A stretch of DNA of 64,000 nucleotides from Cymbidium sinense (Eukaryota; Streptophyta; Magnoliopsida; Asparagales; Orchidaceae): NCBI GenBank assembly GCA_021442155.1, contig CM038228.1, positions 83,778,114-83,842,113 on the forward strand, given 5' to 3'. The number at the start of each line of letters is the position of its first letter. Positions within the stretch are counted from its first letter, which is position 1. The position numbers and the translations under genes were made by a program. This document shows, piece by piece, positions 62,794-64,000 of the stretch. The notes below the pieces were generated by a model. That model did no database searches and was not told where the DNA came from. It saw only the letters and a program-made list of their open reading frames with translations.

Positions 62794-63265
62794 TCAAAAA
62801 TTACTCAAGTCGAAGAGATGGTCTTCCTTTTCTTTGCTTTTGACTACTAGATCATCAACATAGAATTCAACTTGATGATGAATGAGTTCATTGAAGATCC
62901 GAGTCATGACCCACTGGTATGTAGCACCAGCATTTTTAAGGCCGAAAGGCATGACCTTATAACAATAGATTCTGATCGGGGTTTGAAAAGTAGTATTTCT
63001 TTCATCTTCAGGGGCTATCTTGATTTGGTTGTAGCTAGATGACCCATCCATGAAAGAGAATATTGCGTGTGATGAGGCAATGTCCACCATTAATTTTGGT
63101 ATAGGAAGTGAAATTCATCCTTAGGACATGCCTTATTTAGATCCTTAAATTGACGCATTCTTTTTCTTAACTGGGATGACACTAGCCAACCAAGTAAAAT
63201 ATTTTTCTTCCCTGATGAAGCCAGCATCGATCAGTTTCTTGATTTCAGAAGTGAGCTGTTGTTCA
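62794..63265 (-). pseudogene. Reverse transcriptase core relic of element 2
   Basis: The minus-strand open part (62,794-63,090) contains 'FSFMDGSSSYNQIKI' with the first catalytic Asp, 'CYKVMPFGLKNAGATYQ' and 'FYVDDLVVKSKEKEDHL' with the YVDD active site, in the right order. Upstream, 63,100-63,265 in broken frames gives 'KKLIDAGFIREEKYFTW' and 'VIPVKKKN', the N-terminal fingers. Several stops lie between 63,100 and 63,170. The reading ends at 63,265-63,284, where the LTR begins, so protease and gag have been removed. Confidence 0.9.
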
Positions 63266-63283
63266 ATGTCTAGTTTCTTAATT

Positions 63284-64000
63284 TCAAAGGTAGGACTATC
63301 AATAAATTAGTTGTGTTTTTAGAAAATCAAGTGGGAAGGATCAAAATGGAAGAGTTATTATCGAAACCAAATGAGATGAGTAGGTAGTGCTCATAATACT
63401 AAGAACTCTAGTGAGCACTCCAATCTATCTTATGGTTGGGCTTTATATATTTGAAGTTGAGGAGATTTATTTATTTAAGTTAAAATTTTATTAGAAAATT
63501 AGGACTTATAATTTCACAATACAAGATTGTGAAAATGCCTAAGAGGTGAGAATTTATGCTTGTAGCCCGCAAAGAAAAATAACAACCTCAGATCCTAAAT
63601 CTAGGGAGCTTTGGCAAGGGCCAAAGTACAACCTAAATCTAAGGCAAAAATGGGTATATGATTTATCTCCACAAGAGAAAATAAATCACCCGACCGCTTC
63701 AATTTTGACTCTCGGATACCAACTAACTCCTCTTACGCGTTAAATCCATGTAGACAAGTCATATGCTTTTGTAAGATGGCTAGGGTATTATTATTTAGAA
63801 AAGATACTAAGAGACAAGAGCATGAGGGGTATGAATAATGACTTAAATCTAATTCAAATTTGTATTAAATTTTATTTAATTTGGACTCTTTATTTGGTAA
63901 AGGCTATGGGATTTTCTATGCCTAAATGCATGAAAAGTTGATTATGGACCAACTCAAAAGGGAAAGAGGTGTTCTTCCATCATAGTCTCTCAAAGGTTAA
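63284..64000 (-). repeat. LTR5, truncated 5' LTR of element 2, runs off the window
   Basis: It matches LTR1 from about 26,280 and LTR3 from about 43,343 onward ('actatcaataaattagttgt', 'cctaagaggtgaga', 'aatctagggagctttgg'). The first ~345 bases of the LTR are absent on the pol side. It is closer to LTR1 and LTR3 (subfamily A) than to LTR2 and LTR4. The frame at 63,546-63,743 is not a gene. Confidence 0.8.

Larger units (their letters stand above)
42984..64000 (-). mobile_element. Element 2: Tat-lineage Ty3/gypsy retrotransposon, internally deleted, continues past the window
   Basis: Read on the minus strand from the right it has a truncated 5' LTR (LTR5), a pol remnant with reverse transcriptase, RNase H, second RNase H and integrase, a 3' untranslated region with subrepeats, and the 3' LTR (LTR3). 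Two RNase H domains are the mark of the Tat lineage (Ogre/Retand/Tat groups). Gag, protease, the primer-binding site and about 345 bases of LTR5 are missing at 63,265-63,284. It sits inside element 1's 3' region and is itself interrupted by solo LTR4. Its right end and second TSD lie beyond 64,000. Confidence 0.8.

Noticed and set aside
25932..64000. A giant tandem satellite with a 7-9-kb period
   Set aside because: The spacing first suggested this, but TSDs, TG...CA ends and rejoining flanks show separate nested LTR insertions.

Overview
This window looks like intergenic, repeat-filled DNA from a flowering-plant nuclear genome. I find no intact host protein-coding gene and no RNA gene. The evidence is high A+T content, only short and scattered open frames, and decayed plant-type transposable elements: an L1-type LINE with a plant RNase H domain, an hAT-like DNA element, and several copies of a Tat-lineage Ty3/gypsy element with two RNase H domains. 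The plant lineage cannot be settled from these features.

Layout. 1-9,728: A+T-rich DNA with simple repeats, a (TA)n tract of about 255 bp at 4,511-4,765, an ATT-rich tract near 7.3 kb, and a GC-richer patch at 8.0-9.1 kb that may be a dead gene or transposon relic. 9,745-16,554: a full-length but mutated LINE, bounded by a perfect 16-bp target site duplication (TSD) and ending in a poly(A) tail. 17,645-21,583: a 3.9-kb hAT-like element with an 8-bp TSD and weak terminal inverted repeats. It has no transposase, but carries a tandem array of ~145-bp repeats plus inverted copies of the same repeat. 21,592-25,926: A+T-rich DNA with no recognised feature except a 66-bp duplication.

The right 38 kb (25,932-64,000) is a self-nested cluster of one LTR-retrotransposon family with LTRs of about 7.5 kb. 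Element 1 contributes LTR1 (25,932-33,572) and its 3' untranslated region. That region is broken by a solo LTR (LTR2, 34,993-42,756, TSD ACCCT) and then by element 2. Element 2 starts with LTR3 at 42,984 and runs past the right edge. LTR3 is itself broken by another solo LTR (LTR4, 50,193-57,728, TSD GAGTT/GAATT). After LTR3 come a 3' untranslated region with tandem subrepeats, a minus-strand pol remnant (reverse transcriptase, RNase H, second RNase H, integrase; 60,221-63,265), and a truncated fifth LTR. The gag, protease and primer-binding region of element 2 are deleted. All five LTR copies lie in the same orientation and fall into two subfamilies with different internal tandem repeats.

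Nothing here forms a cellular pathway. The interest lies in transposon architecture: very long LTRs, exact nested insertion footprints that order the events, promoter-like and TTGACC-rich LTR segments, and an inverted repeat array that could make double-stranded RNA.
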